Part shown: piece by piece, positions 1 to 7,799 of the stretch | Position numbering within the stretch: position 1 is the stretch's first letter | Layout: the number at the start of each line of letters is the position of its first letter | From: Paractinoplanes tereljensis | Lineage (GTDB): Bacteria; Actinomycetota; Actinomycetes; Mycobacteriales; Micromonosporaceae | Reading direction: 5' to 3' | Assembly: GCF_016862435.1 (NCBI RefSeq) | Contig: NZ_BOMY01000042.1 | Coordinates: 186,001-250,000, forward strand | DNA: 64,000 nt | The notes under the pieces: model-generated | Told to the model about the DNA's origin: nothing | The model's input: the letters and a program-made list of their open reading frames with translations, nothing else | Database searches by the model: none | Program-made: the position numbers and the translations under genes

Positions 1-855
1 GGCAACGACACGATGATCGGCAACCGCGGCAACGACCGGGCGGTCGCCGAGGCCGTGCGGGACGGCCGGGACACCTTCAACGGCGGAGCCGGCCGGGACA
101 CCACCGACTACCGGCTCCGGGTCATCGCCGTGAACGTCACCCTGGACAATGCGCCCAACGACGGCTCCGCCCCGGAGGGCGACAACAACCTGTCCAACGT
201 GGAGAACGCCATCGGCGGGCGGGCCGGCGACCGGCTCACCGGCAACGCCGCCGGCAACGTGCTGGACGGCCGGGGCGGCAACGACACGCTGACCGGCCGG
301 GACGGCAACGACACCCTGGTCGGCGGGCCGGGCAACGACGGTCTGATCGGCGGTAACGGCAACGACACCGTGATCGGTGGGGCCGGCAACGACACCCTGG
401 TCGGCGGGACGGGCAACGACACGGCGGTGGCGCTGTCGACCCCGGACGGCCGGGACAACTTCAGCGGCGGTGCGGGCACCGACACGACCGACTATGCCGC
501 CCGCGGCATCCCGGTCAACGTCACCCTCAACAGCGTCGCCAACGACGGCTCCGGACCGGAGGGCGACAACAACCAGAACAACGTGGAGAACGCCATCGGC
601 GGGCGGGCCGCCGACCGGCTCACCGGCAACGCCCTGGCGAACAACCTGCAGGGCCGGAACGGCAACGACGTCCTCACCGGCGGGAACGGCCGGGACACGC
701 TGACCGGCGGCGCCGGCAACGACCAGATGTTCGGCCAGGCCGGCCAGGACCTGCTGCAGGCCGTCGACGGCCAGCGGGACCGGGCCGACGGTGGCGCCAA
801 CGTCGACGACTGCAACACCGACGCGATCGACATCCGGGTCAGTTGTGAACTCTGA
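1..855 (+). CDS. RTX-type calcium-binding repeat protein (5' end missing)
   Basis: The frame is open from base 1 and ends at TGA 853-855, so only the last 284 residues are in the window. It is built of glycine/aspartate nonapeptides (GGNGNDTVI, GGAGNDTLV, GGTGNDT and similar), the beta-roll that binds calcium in secreted RTX (hemolysin-type) proteins. Between the RTX blocks lie two related stretches, VNVTLDNAPNDGSAPEGDNN and VNVTLNSVANDGSGPEGDNN, followed by NVENAIGGRA and DRLTGNA, so the fragment is a two-fold repeat of about 129 residues. It ends in a short Cys-containing tail (DDCNTDAIDIRVSCEL). No enzymatic domain is visible. The family is normally exported and surface-exposed; function here is unknown because the N-terminus lies outside the window. 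Confidence 0.85.
   Translation, partial: GNDTMIGNRGNDRAVAEAVRDGRDTFNGGAGRDTTDYRLRVIAVNVTLDNAPNDGSAPEGDNNLSNVENAIGGRAGDRLTGNAAGNVLDGRGGNDTLTGRDGNDTLVGGPGNDGLIGGNGNDTVIGGAGNDTLVGGTGNDTAVALSTPDGRDNFSGGAGTDTTDYAARGIPVNVTLNSVANDGSGPEGDNNQNNVENAIGGRAADRLTGNALANNLQGRNGNDVLTGGNGRDTLTGGAGNDQMFGQAGQDLLQAVDGQRDRADGGANVDDCNTDAIDIRVSCEL
61..780 (+). repeat. Tandem internal repeat of the RTX protein
   Basis: Copy 1 begins at about 61 (GRDTFNGGAG) and copy 2 at about 448 (GRDNFSGGAG), an offset of 387 nt or 129 codons. Each copy carries a TTDY motif, an NVTL strand, a GDNN turn, NVENAIGGRA and then RTX nonapeptides. The 387-nt period is in frame, as expected for growth of a beta-roll protein by unequal crossing-over. 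Confidence 0.7.
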
Positions 856-866
856 CCCCCTCACCC

Positions 867-900
867 TGCGCGCCCGGGCCTCATCTGGCCCGGGCGCGCA
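867..900. terminator. Bidirectional terminator between RTX gene and crp-like gene
   Basis: TGCGCGCCCGGGCC at 867-880 pairs perfectly with GGCCCGGGCGCGCA at 887-900 (14 bp) around the loop TCATCT. The loop holds the TGA stop of the minus-strand Crp-like gene (883-881), so the left arm also encodes its C-terminal Arg/Ala run. It sits between convergent genes and could stop transcription from either side. No U-tract is evident, as is common in actinobacteria. Confidence 0.7.
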
Positions 901-1549
901 GCCCGTCCACGTCCAGGACCGCGACCGACCGGCGGCTGGTCTCGATCACGCCGTGCCGGCGCAGCGTGCGCAGTGCCTTGGTCACCGACTCGCGGGAGGA
1001 CGCGGTCCAGGCGGCCAGCTCGTCCTGGGTCAGCGGCAGGGTGATCCGCACTCCGTGCTCGCCGTGCTCGCCGGACTGGCCGAACCGCTCGGCCATCTCG
1101 GCCAGCCGCAGCGCGACCCGGCCGAGGGCGTCGTAGGTGCCGAACTCGACCCGCTTGCGGTCCGAGTCGCGCAGCCGGCTCACGATCAACCGGACGATGC
1201 AGACCGCCGCGTCCGGGCGGTCCAACAGAAAATCAAGGAAAGACCGCACGGGTACGACGATGGTGTCCAGTGGTTCCAGCGCCGCCACCGACGCCGACCG
1301 GGGCGCACCGTCCAGAGCAGACATCTCGCCCAGCAAGGCCCCCGGGCCGCGGATCGCGAGCAGCACCTCGCCGCCCTGCTCGGTCAGCGAGAACACCTTC
1401 GCCCGGCCGCTGAGCACCAGCACCACCGAGGTGGACCGGTCGCCCTCGCCGAACAGGGTCGCACCGCACGGCCAGCGCCGCCGGCGGCCCCGGGCGAGCA
1501 GATCCGCCCGATCGTCCACCCTCAATTGATCAAGGTACTCCCGTGCCAT
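881..1549 (-). CDS. Crp/Fnr family transcriptional regulator
   Basis: 222 residues, the usual Crp length. Residues about 20-125 form a cyclic-nucleotide-binding beta-barrel; the phosphate-binding cassette is visible as GEMSALDGAPRSASVAAL, close to the Crp consensus with the key Glu and Arg. The C-terminal winged helix (about 150-220) has LTQDELAAWTASSRESVTKA as its HTH. The start overlaps the 3' end of the upstream adenylate cyclase gene by 28 nt, so the two are one transcription unit. Inference: the cyclase makes cAMP and this protein senses it. The alternative is a nucleotide-independent Fnr-like regulator, but there is no N-terminal Cys cluster for a Fe-S centre. Confidence 0.9.
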   Translation of the reverse strand: MAREYLDQLRVDDRADLLARGRRRRWPCGATLFGEGDRSTSVVLVLSGRAKVFSLTEQGGEVLLAIRGPGALLGEMSALDGAPRSASVAALEPLDTIVVPVRSFLDFLLDRPDAAVCIVRLIVSRLRDSDRKRVEFGTYDALGRVALRLAEMAERFGQSGEHGEHGVRITLPLTQDELAAWTASSRESVTKALRTLRRHGVIETSRRSVAVLDVDGLRARAR

Positions 1550-3609
1550 TCGTCCTCACCTCGCAAACCACACAGCACGTACGCGGAAACCGGCTGGCTC
1601 CGGCCCTTCACCCGCAGGTCGCCGAGCGGTTCGACCCGGGCTCCGTCGCCGAGCAGGTCCCGGGTCGCCGCGCCGATCACCACCTGCCCCGGCTCGGCCG
1701 AGGTCTCCAGCCGGGCCGCCACGTTCACCGCGTCGCCCATCGCGTTGAAGTTGCGCAGCGCCTCGCCCCCGATGTTGCCGACCAGTGCCTCACCGGTGTT
1801 GATGCCGACCCGGAAGCGCGGCCAGCCCGGGCAGCCCGCGGCGATCCGGTCCACCTCGGACTGCATCCGCAGTGCCGCGCGGGCCGCCCGCAGCGCGTGG
1901 TCCGGTTGCCGGGCCGGGGCGTTGAACAGGGCCATCAGGGCGTCGCCGACGAACTGCACGACCGTGCCGTTCTGGCCGAGGACCGCCCGGGTCGCCACGT
2001 CGAAGTACCGGTTGAGCATCTCGACGATCTGCCCCGGCGTGGACTGCTCGGAGAACGTGGTGAAGCCGCGCAGGTCGGCGAAGAGCGAGGTCACCTCGAC
2101 CACCGCGCCGCCCAGCGCGGCCTGGCTCGGGTCGGCCACCAGCGCGGTCGCCACGTCGGGCGACATGTACTGCCGGAACAGCACGTCCAGCCGGTGGTAG
2201 AGCCGGGCGTTCTCCAGCGCGATCGCGAGCTGGCTGGCCAGCGAGGCGAGCAGGGCGGCGTCGCGGTCCGGCACCCGGTCGCCGGGCGGGCCGGCCGCCA
2301 GCACCCCGGCCGGGTGGCCCTTGACGGTGAACGGCAGGAACAGCGTGCCGGACCGGCCGGTGACCGGCGTGCCGGCGGCCAGCGCGGCCCGGGCCACGTC
2401 CTGTTCGGACCGGAACACGGCGGGCAGGGTCAGGTCGTTCTCCTCGACCAGGCCGACGCCGACGTCGTACCGGTCGAAGGCGCGGGCGATGTGGGTGACC
2501 GCGCGGTGCAGCAGTTCGGTGTCGGTGAGGATGACCCGCGAGTCGTGCCCGACCGCGACCAGCGCGCCCAGCTTGCGGATCTGGTCGCGCTCGGCGGCCA
2601 GCGCGCCGGCCGCCCGGCCCAGCACCGCGGTCTGCCCCTCGGTCAGCTCGAAACGCTCGGCCAGCCGGGCGGTGGTCGCGGCCATCTGCTGTTCGGTCAG
2701 CCGGCCGCTCTCCCGCCGGTGCAGCGCGTCGACCAGGGCCTCGAGCGCGGCGCCGTACTCGGCGCGCAGCCGGCGCACGGTGTCCTCGGTGCCGACCGCG
2801 GCGAACAGCCCACCGGCCGCGCCCTCGTTGCCGTACTGCACCCAGGCGCCGTACGCGACGTAGCCGAACCCGGCCGCCATCAGCAGGTGCCACTCCCACC
2901 AGGACGCCTGCCAGCTCCGGCCGACCGCCATCGCCACCGCCGCCTCGGCCAGCAGGGTGTACGCCGTCACCACCGACAGCAGCATGACCGCGCGCCGCTT
3001 GCGGTAGAGCAGGTAGTAGCGGACCGCGGCGACGCCGAACAGGATCACGCCGGCCGCCGAGATCAGCACCATCGGGGTGTTCTCGTCCGCGCCGGGCACC
3101 CGGGACAGCGGCGGCAGGCCGGCCAGCGACGCCACCGCCCAGCCCCCGACTACAAGCAGCAGGGCCGCGCGCAACGGCCCGGACCAGCGCAGCACCGCGG
3201 CGGACCGGCGGGCGGACAGGTCGGTGGCCGAGGCGGCGGCGAAGACCGCCGCCAGGGTGAGACCGGCCGGCGAGGCGTAGGTGAAACCGGCGTTGCGCCC
3301 GCCCAGCAGCACCGCGGGCGTCGCCACCGCGTGCAGGCCGAGGAAGGCGGCGGCGACCAGGAAGGAGAACGCGACAAGCAGCAGCCGTACGTCGGACCGC
3401 CGCCGGGCCGCCTCGTTGATCACGATCGCCAGCCAGAGACTGACCGCCGACACCGCGAGCACCAGCCAGAAGTGGGACGGGCCGTGCTGCCAGCGATGGT
3501 CGAGCTCCGGCCGGGCGGCCAGCACCGCCAGCCCGGCCAGCGGGGCCGCGAGGTGCGCGACCCACACGATCACCCGGGCTGGTCGGCCACGACCCGCCGG
3601 TGGATCCAC
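1522..3609 (-). CDS. Membrane-anchored class III adenylate/guanylate cyclase with GAF domain
   Basis: 695 residues. The first about 255 residues hold seven or eight hydrophobic segments, giving a polytopic membrane sensor. A GAF domain follows (about 345-475), then the class III cyclase domain (about 500-690). The catalytic domain shows the metal-binding Asp in SLFADLRGFTTFSE, the second Asp in VQFVGDALMALFNAP and the transition-state Asn/Arg segment in AMGDAVNVAARLE. The reaction is NTP to cyclic NMP plus pyrophosphate. The GAF and membrane parts probably regulate it, but their ligand is unknown. The 3' end overlaps the Crp-like regulator, supporting a cAMP signalling pair. The start at 3609 is followed by a short basic stretch and then the first membrane helix. 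Confidence 0.9.
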   Translation of the reverse strand: MDPPAGRGRPARVIVWVAHLAAPLAGLAVLAARPELDHRWQHGPSHFWLVLAVSAVSLWLAIVINEAARRRSDVRLLLVAFSFLVAAAFLGLHAVATPAVLLGGRNAGFTYASPAGLTLAAVFAAASATDLSARRSAAVLRWSGPLRAALLLVVGGWAVASLAGLPPLSRVPGADENTPMVLISAAGVILFGVAAVRYYLLYRKRRAVMLLSVVTAYTLLAEAAVAMAVGRSWQASWWEWHLLMAAGFGYVAYGAWVQYGNEGAAGGLFAAVGTEDTVRRLRAEYGAALEALVDALHRRESGRLTEQQMAATTARLAERFELTEGQTAVLGRAAGALAAERDQIRKLGALVAVGHDSRVILTDTELLHRAVTHIARAFDRYDVGVGLVEENDLTLPAVFRSEQDVARAALAAGTPVTGRSGTLFLPFTVKGHPAGVLAAGPPGDRVPDRDAALLASLASQLAIALENARLYHRLDVLFRQYMSPDVATALVADPSQAALGGAVVEVTSLFADLRGFTTFSEQSTPGQIVEMLNRYFDVATRAVLGQNGTVVQFVGDALMALFNAPARQPDHALRAARAALRMQSEVDRIAAGCPGWPRFRVGINTGEALVGNIGGEALRNFNAMGDAVNVAARLETSAEPGQVVIGAATRDLLGDGARVEPLGDLRVKGRSQPVSAYVLCGLRGEDEWHGSTLIN

Positions 3610-3678
3610 CCGCTCACCCTAAGCCGGGACGCGCGTGCTGCCGCTGTCGGATAAGCGCAGGTCAACCCGGGAGTAAAC

Positions 3679-5277
3679 CTAGTAGCGGAAGGTCCCGATC
3701 ACGTGCTGGAGCCGGCTCGAGATCTGCGCCAGGTCGGTGGCGGCGGTCTCGGTGGCCTCGGCCGCCTCCCGGGTGGTCGTGGTGACGCTCACGACGTCGG
3801 CGAGCTGGGCGCTGATGTCCGAGGTGCCACCGGCCGCCCGGCCGAGGTCCTCGGTCATGCCGTTGGTGGTGGCGCTCTGCTGCTCCACCGCCGAGGCGAT
3901 GGTGGTCTGGAAGTCGTTGATGCTGCCGATGATCTGGCCGATGCCGGAGATCGACTCGACCGCCTCCTTGGCGTCCCGCTGGATCGCCTCGATCCGCCGG
4001 CTGATCTCCTCGGTGGCCTTCGCGGTCTCCTGGGCCAGGTCTTTGACCTCGCCGGCGACGACCGCGAAGCCCTTGCCGGTCTCGCCGGCCCGCGCCGCCT
4101 CGATGGTGGCGTTCAGGGCCAGCAGGTTGGTCTGCTCGGCGATCGCGGTGATCGTCTTGACCACGCTGTCGATCTCGGCCGAGGAGACGCCGAGCTTGGT
4201 CATCAGGGTCTCCGCCTCGGCCGCGACACCGACCGCGCTGGACGCCACGTTGGCCGCCTCGCCGGCGCTGATCGCGATCTCCCGGATCGCCGCGCCCATC
4301 TCCTCGGCGCCGCCGGCGACCGCCTGCACGCCCGCCGTCACCGCTTCAGCGGCCTGGTCGATCGAGCTGACCCGGCTGGAGGTCTGCTCGACGCCGCCGG
4401 CCAGGTTGCGGCTGGCCTGCTGCATCTCGTCGGAGCGCTGGGCCACGCCGGCGCTGGCCTCGGAGAGCGTCTGCATCGCGTCCCGCATGTGGCCGACCGC
4501 CGCCGATGCCGAGCGGGACATCCGGCCGATCTCGTCGGAACCGCCGTCCACCGTACGGGCCCGCAGGTCACCGTCGGCCATCGCCGACATCACCGCTTCC
4601 AGGTCGGCCAGCCGGCGCGACAGCGCCCGGGCCGACATCAGGGCGAGCAGCCCGGCCAGCAGGATGCCGACGACAAGCGTGAGGATGATGGTGGTCCGGG
4701 CGCTGGTGGCGGCCGACCGCGCGGCCGCCGAGGCCGTCGCCGCCTTGGCCTGGGTGAGGGTCTTCAGGTCCTCGATGTGCCCGACCGCCTCCACGATCGC
4801 CGGGTTCAGCTTCGTGCTGCGTATGGTCTGCCACTCGTCGAGCTTGCCGGCCTGCTGCAGGGCGACCGCCTGGGCGCGATAGGTGAGGTACGCCTCCCAG
4901 GACGTCTTCACCTGGGCCATGCCGGCCTTCTCGGTCGAGGTGACGTCGAGGGCGTCGTAGTCGGTGATCCGCTGCGAGACCGCCGCGATGTACTCGGCCG
5001 CCTCGGCGTTGTAGGCCTTCGCCTTGGTGGCGTCGGTCGAGGTCGAGCCGGACAGGCCGGCCCACCGCGAGTGCCAGATCAGCTGCTGGATGTCCTGCAC
5101 CACGGCCAGGGGCTGCAGCGCCTGGCGGTAGATCGCATCGGCCCGGTCCGCGATGGTCGACATCCGGAGAATCCCGACGACCCCGACCGCGACCGCCACG
5201 ACCAGCCCGATAGCCGCCGCCACCAGGAGGTTCGAGCGGATGCTCATCGAACTCACGCGTTTTCCGATGGACACCAT
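3679..5277 (-). CDS. Methyl-accepting chemotaxis protein
   Basis: About 532 residues from the ATG at 5277; another in-frame ATG lies at 5247. The open frame continues upstream to 6375, but that part is antisense to the luciferase-like gene and is not coding. TM1 is at about 17-37, an alpha-helical extracytoplasmic sensor (four-helix-bundle type) at 38-190, TM2 at about 196-216, then HAMP and a long signalling coiled coil. The hairpin tip carries the conserved EQTNLLALNATIEAARAGE and GKGFAVVAGEVKDLA. The product would signal to a CheA/CheW array. No che genes are in the window. It is divergent from the 5395 gene with a 117-nt shared control region. Confidence 0.9.
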   Translation of the reverse strand: MVSIGKRVSSMSIRSNLLVAAAIGLVVAVAVGVVGILRMSTIADRADAIYRQALQPLAVVQDIQQLIWHSRWAGLSGSTSTDATKAKAYNAEAAEYIAAVSQRITDYDALDVTSTEKAGMAQVKTSWEAYLTYRAQAVALQQAGKLDEWQTIRSTKLNPAIVEAVGHIEDLKTLTQAKAATASAAARSAATSARTTIILTLVVGILLAGLLALMSARALSRRLADLEAVMSAMADGDLRARTVDGGSDEIGRMSRSASAAVGHMRDAMQTLSEASAGVAQRSDEMQQASRNLAGGVEQTSSRVSSIDQAAEAVTAGVQAVAGGAEEMGAAIREIAISAGEAANVASSAVGVAAEAETLMTKLGVSSAEIDSVVKTITAIAEQTNLLALNATIEAARAGETGKGFAVVAGEVKDLAQETAKATEEISRRIEAIQRDAKEAVESISGIGQIIGSINDFQTTIASAVEQQSATTNGMTEDLGRAAGGTSDISAQLADVVSVTTTTREAAEATETAATDLAQISSRLQHVIGTFRY

Positions 5278-5394
5278 TCCGTCACGATAAAAGCTGAAAT
5301 GGAGATTCAGTGCCCGATTTGCAGTCTCCGGAACGTCAGACTTCTCAAACCCCATCAGTTCCGTAGGTGTCATAGGAATGGCTAGGGTGAGGGG

Positions 5395-6525
5395 GTGAGA
5401 TTCCAGGTTCTCGACATCCTGCCGCATCTGACCAACCCGGTGACCGGCCGCGCGATCCGGGTCGACGAGCGCTTCTCCCAGGCGCTGACCGCCGCCCGGT
5501 ACGCCGAGGAGTTCGGCTACGACGCCGTCGCGCTCGGCGAACGGCACGCCGGGAACTTCCTGTCCAGCGGGGTCGGCGTCCTGCTCGGGGCGATCGCCGC
5601 GACCACCAGCCGGGTGCGCATCCAGACCGGCGTCTCGGTGCTGTCGATCCACGACCCGCTGCGCGTCGCCGAGGACTACGCCACCGTCGACCAGCTCTCC
5701 CGCGGACGGCTCGAGCTGGTCATCGGCAAGGGCAACGAGCTGCGCCAGCTGCCGATGTTCAACATCGAGAACGGCGACCAGTGGGACGCGCTGGCCGAGA
5801 AGTACGAACTGTTGCGCCGGCTGTGGCGCGAGGAGGACGTCACCTGGCAGGGCCGGTTCCGCGGGCCACTCGATGGGGTGACCAGCCTTCCCCGCCCGTA
5901 CGCCGGAAGCCCTCGAATTTGGCATGGCTCGGCGACCACGCTGACCTCGGCGGAACTCGCGGCGAAGTGGGGTGATCCGCTGTTCTCGGCCAACGCCATC
6001 CAGCCGCGCGACAACTACACCGTTCTCATCGACCACTACCGGCAGCGGTACGCCGAGAACGGCCACGATTCGCGGTTCGCCTACGTCGCGGCCGGGGCCG
6101 GTTTCCTCTACCTCGCGGACACCACGCAGCAGGCCCGGGAGGCGTTCGGGCCGACCTACGAGCGCCTGGTTGCCTACTTCAACCAGCCGGGCAACCACAC
6201 CCCGGGTAACGAGATGACGTTCGGCAGCATCGACGACGCGATCGCCCGCGGACCGGTGCTGGTCGGGTCGCCGCAGCAGATCGCCGAGAAGATCCTCTGG
6301 TTCCACGAGGGGTTCGGGCACGATCTCCAGTCGTTCAGCCTGCCCACCATGATCCCGCACGAGCAGCAGCTGCACATGCTCGAACGGCTCGCCGCCGAGG
6401 TCATCCCGGTGGTCCGCAAGGCCGCGCCGACGACGCTCTGGAGCGACCAGGACCCGTACGGCGGACGACCGGCCGCCGCCGGGCAGACGGTCGCCGACGC
6501 GGCCGCCGAGATTGCGAAGGGCTAG
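5395..6525 (+). CDS. LLM-class flavin-dependent oxidoreductase (luciferase-like)
   Basis: 376 residues from GTG 5395. It has the bacterial luciferase-like TIM-barrel pattern: FGYDAVALGERH near residue 40, TTSRVRIQTGVSVLSIHDPL, the VDQLSRGRLELVIGKG strand, and a late GSPQQIAEKILWFHEGFGHD that closes the barrel. Family members use reduced FMN or F420 and oxygen, or transfer hydride, on small organic substrates; the substrate cannot be read here. The start lies in a G-rich stretch giving a plausible GGGTGAGGG ribosome site. The gene converges on the ligase gene at 6522 with a 4-nt overlap. Confidence 0.88.
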   Translation: MRFQVLDILPHLTNPVTGRAIRVDERFSQALTAARYAEEFGYDAVALGERHAGNFLSSGVGVLLGAIAATTSRVRIQTGVSVLSIHDPLRVAEDYATVDQLSRGRLELVIGKGNELRQLPMFNIENGDQWDALAEKYELLRRLWREEDVTWQGRFRGPLDGVTSLPRPYAGSPRIWHGSATTLTSAELAAKWGDPLFSANAIQPRDNYTVLIDHYRQRYAENGHDSRFAYVAAGAGFLYLADTTQQAREAFGPTYERLVAYFNQPGNHTPGNEMTFGSIDDAIARGPVLVGSPQQIAEKILWFHEGFGHDLQSFSLPTMIPHEQQLHMLERLAAEVIPVVRKAAPTTLWSDQDPYGGRPAAAGQTVADAAAEIAKG

Positions 6526-7646
6526 CCCTCGCGCAACTCACGCACCAGCGACGAGACGACGGCCTTGAGGCTGCCGTTGGTGGCCGCGGCCACCCGCAGC
6601 TGGCGCTGATAGCTCGCCCCGCCGGTGACGATGTCGTGCACCCGCTCCAGCTCCACCGCGCAGCCCAGCGCGTCGGCGGTCGGGGCCAGCGCCGGCAGCA
6701 ACTCGCCCAGGTCGTCGGCGACCAGCCGTTCGTCGCCGGCGGCGTTCTGGATGATGATGGCGTCCATCCCGTAGCGGGCGGTCCGCCACTTGTTCTCCCG
6801 GACGAACCACGGCTGCATCCGGGGCACCTCCCGGCCGGCGTCGAGCTCGGCCGAGAGGTGCTCGACCAGACACTGGGTGAGGGCCGCGATCGCGCCGATC
6901 TCCCGGGCGGTGGAGATGCCGTCGAACGAGCGGATCTCGATCGTGCCCCACTTCGGCGACGGGCGGATGTCCCAGCGCAGCTCGTTGACCTCCTCGATGA
7001 CGCCGATGTGCCGCAGGTCGCCGACCATCGCCTCGTACTGCGACCAGTCGGTGAACGACGGCGGCAGCCCGGCCGTCGGCAGCTGCTGGAACATCAGCGC
7101 CCGGTTGGACGCGTAGCCGGTGTTCTCCCCGGCCCAGAACGGGCTGGACGCGCTCAGCGCCTGGAAGTGCGGCAGATAGGTGAGCAGGCCGTCGATGATC
7201 GGGAACACCTTGCGGCGGTCCTCGACCGCCACGTGGACGTGCACGCCCCAGATCATCATCTGCCGGCCCCACCAGCGGGTGCGGTCGATCAGGGTGTCGT
7301 AGCGCGGCTTGTCCGGGGTCACCTGCTGCTGGAACCACTGGCTGAACGGGTGGGTGCCGGACGAGATGAGGTCGACGCCCATCGGTTCGGCGTACTCCCG
7401 GATGCGCTCGACCAGGCCGCTGAGGTCGCCGACCGCGTCCCGGACCCGGTGGTGCGGCGCGCTGACGATCTCCAGGGTGTTGGTCAGCAACTCGTTCGTG
7501 ACGTGCGGGAAGCCGTCGGTCGCGCCGATCTTCGCGAGCAGTTCCGGGGCGGCCGGGCTGAGCTCGCCGCTACGCCGGTCGACGCACGCTATTTCCCATT
7601 CGATCCCCAGCCGGGATCGCGCCGACCCGGCGAAGTCGATGTGCAC
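6522..7646 (-). CDS. GCS2-family carboxylate-amine ligase (YbdK-like)
   Basis: About 374 residues. The N-terminus VHIDFAGSARSRLGIEWEIA matches the family, with the conserved ExE in GIEWEIACVD. Other family blocks are IWGVHVHVAVEDR, the ELRWDIRPSPKWGTIEIR catalytic core and ENKWRTARYGMDA. Such proteins are ATP-grasp-like ligases related to glutamate-cysteine ligase; some have weak gamma-glutamyl-cysteine activity, and the true substrate is often unknown. I chose GTG 7646, which has GGACGA upstream and lines up with family N-termini. The same frame also offers TTG 7691 and GTG 7688, adding up to 15 residues. Divergent from the synthetase gene at 7800. Confidence 0.88.
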   Translation of the reverse strand: MHIDFAGSARSRLGIEWEIACVDRRSGELSPAAPELLAKIGATDGFPHVTNELLTNTLEIVSAPHHRVRDAVGDLSGLVERIREYAEPMGVDLISSGTHPFSQWFQQQVTPDKPRYDTLIDRTRWWGRQMMIWGVHVHVAVEDRRKVFPIIDGLLTYLPHFQALSASSPFWAGENTGYASNRALMFQQLPTAGLPPSFTDWSQYEAMVGDLRHIGVIEEVNELRWDIRPSPKWGTIEIRSFDGISTAREIGAIAALTQCLVEHLSAELDAGREVPRMQPWFVRENKWRTARYGMDAIIIQNAAGDERLVADDLGELLPALAPTADALGCAVELERVHDIVTGGASYQRQLRVAAATNGSLKAVVSSLVRELREG

Positions 7647-7799
7647 TCGTCCAATTATGCCCGTCGCCGAGGGTGTGTCAGTCGACACCAATCGGTAATG
7701 CAGCCGTCATTTACCGCCGGAAACGCGTAACTTTGAGGGCTGCCCCGGGCTGCGCGCCTGGCCGACGTCTACCCGTGAGGTAAAGATGGAGCACGCCCG

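Noticed and set aside
1..840. Regular short repeats considered as a CRISPR array
   Set aside because: The repeats are in frame with a period of nine codons and encode RTX motifs; there are no unique spacers.
3703..5385. 560-codon plus-strand open frame over the chemoreceptor gene
   Set aside because: Composition is that of an antisense shadow; the minus strand encodes a complete chemoreceptor.
5278..6375. Upstream extension of the chemoreceptor frame to 898 codons
   Set aside because: It would lie opposite the luciferase-like gene and puts the first membrane helix far inside the protein; ATG 5277 gives a normal receptor.
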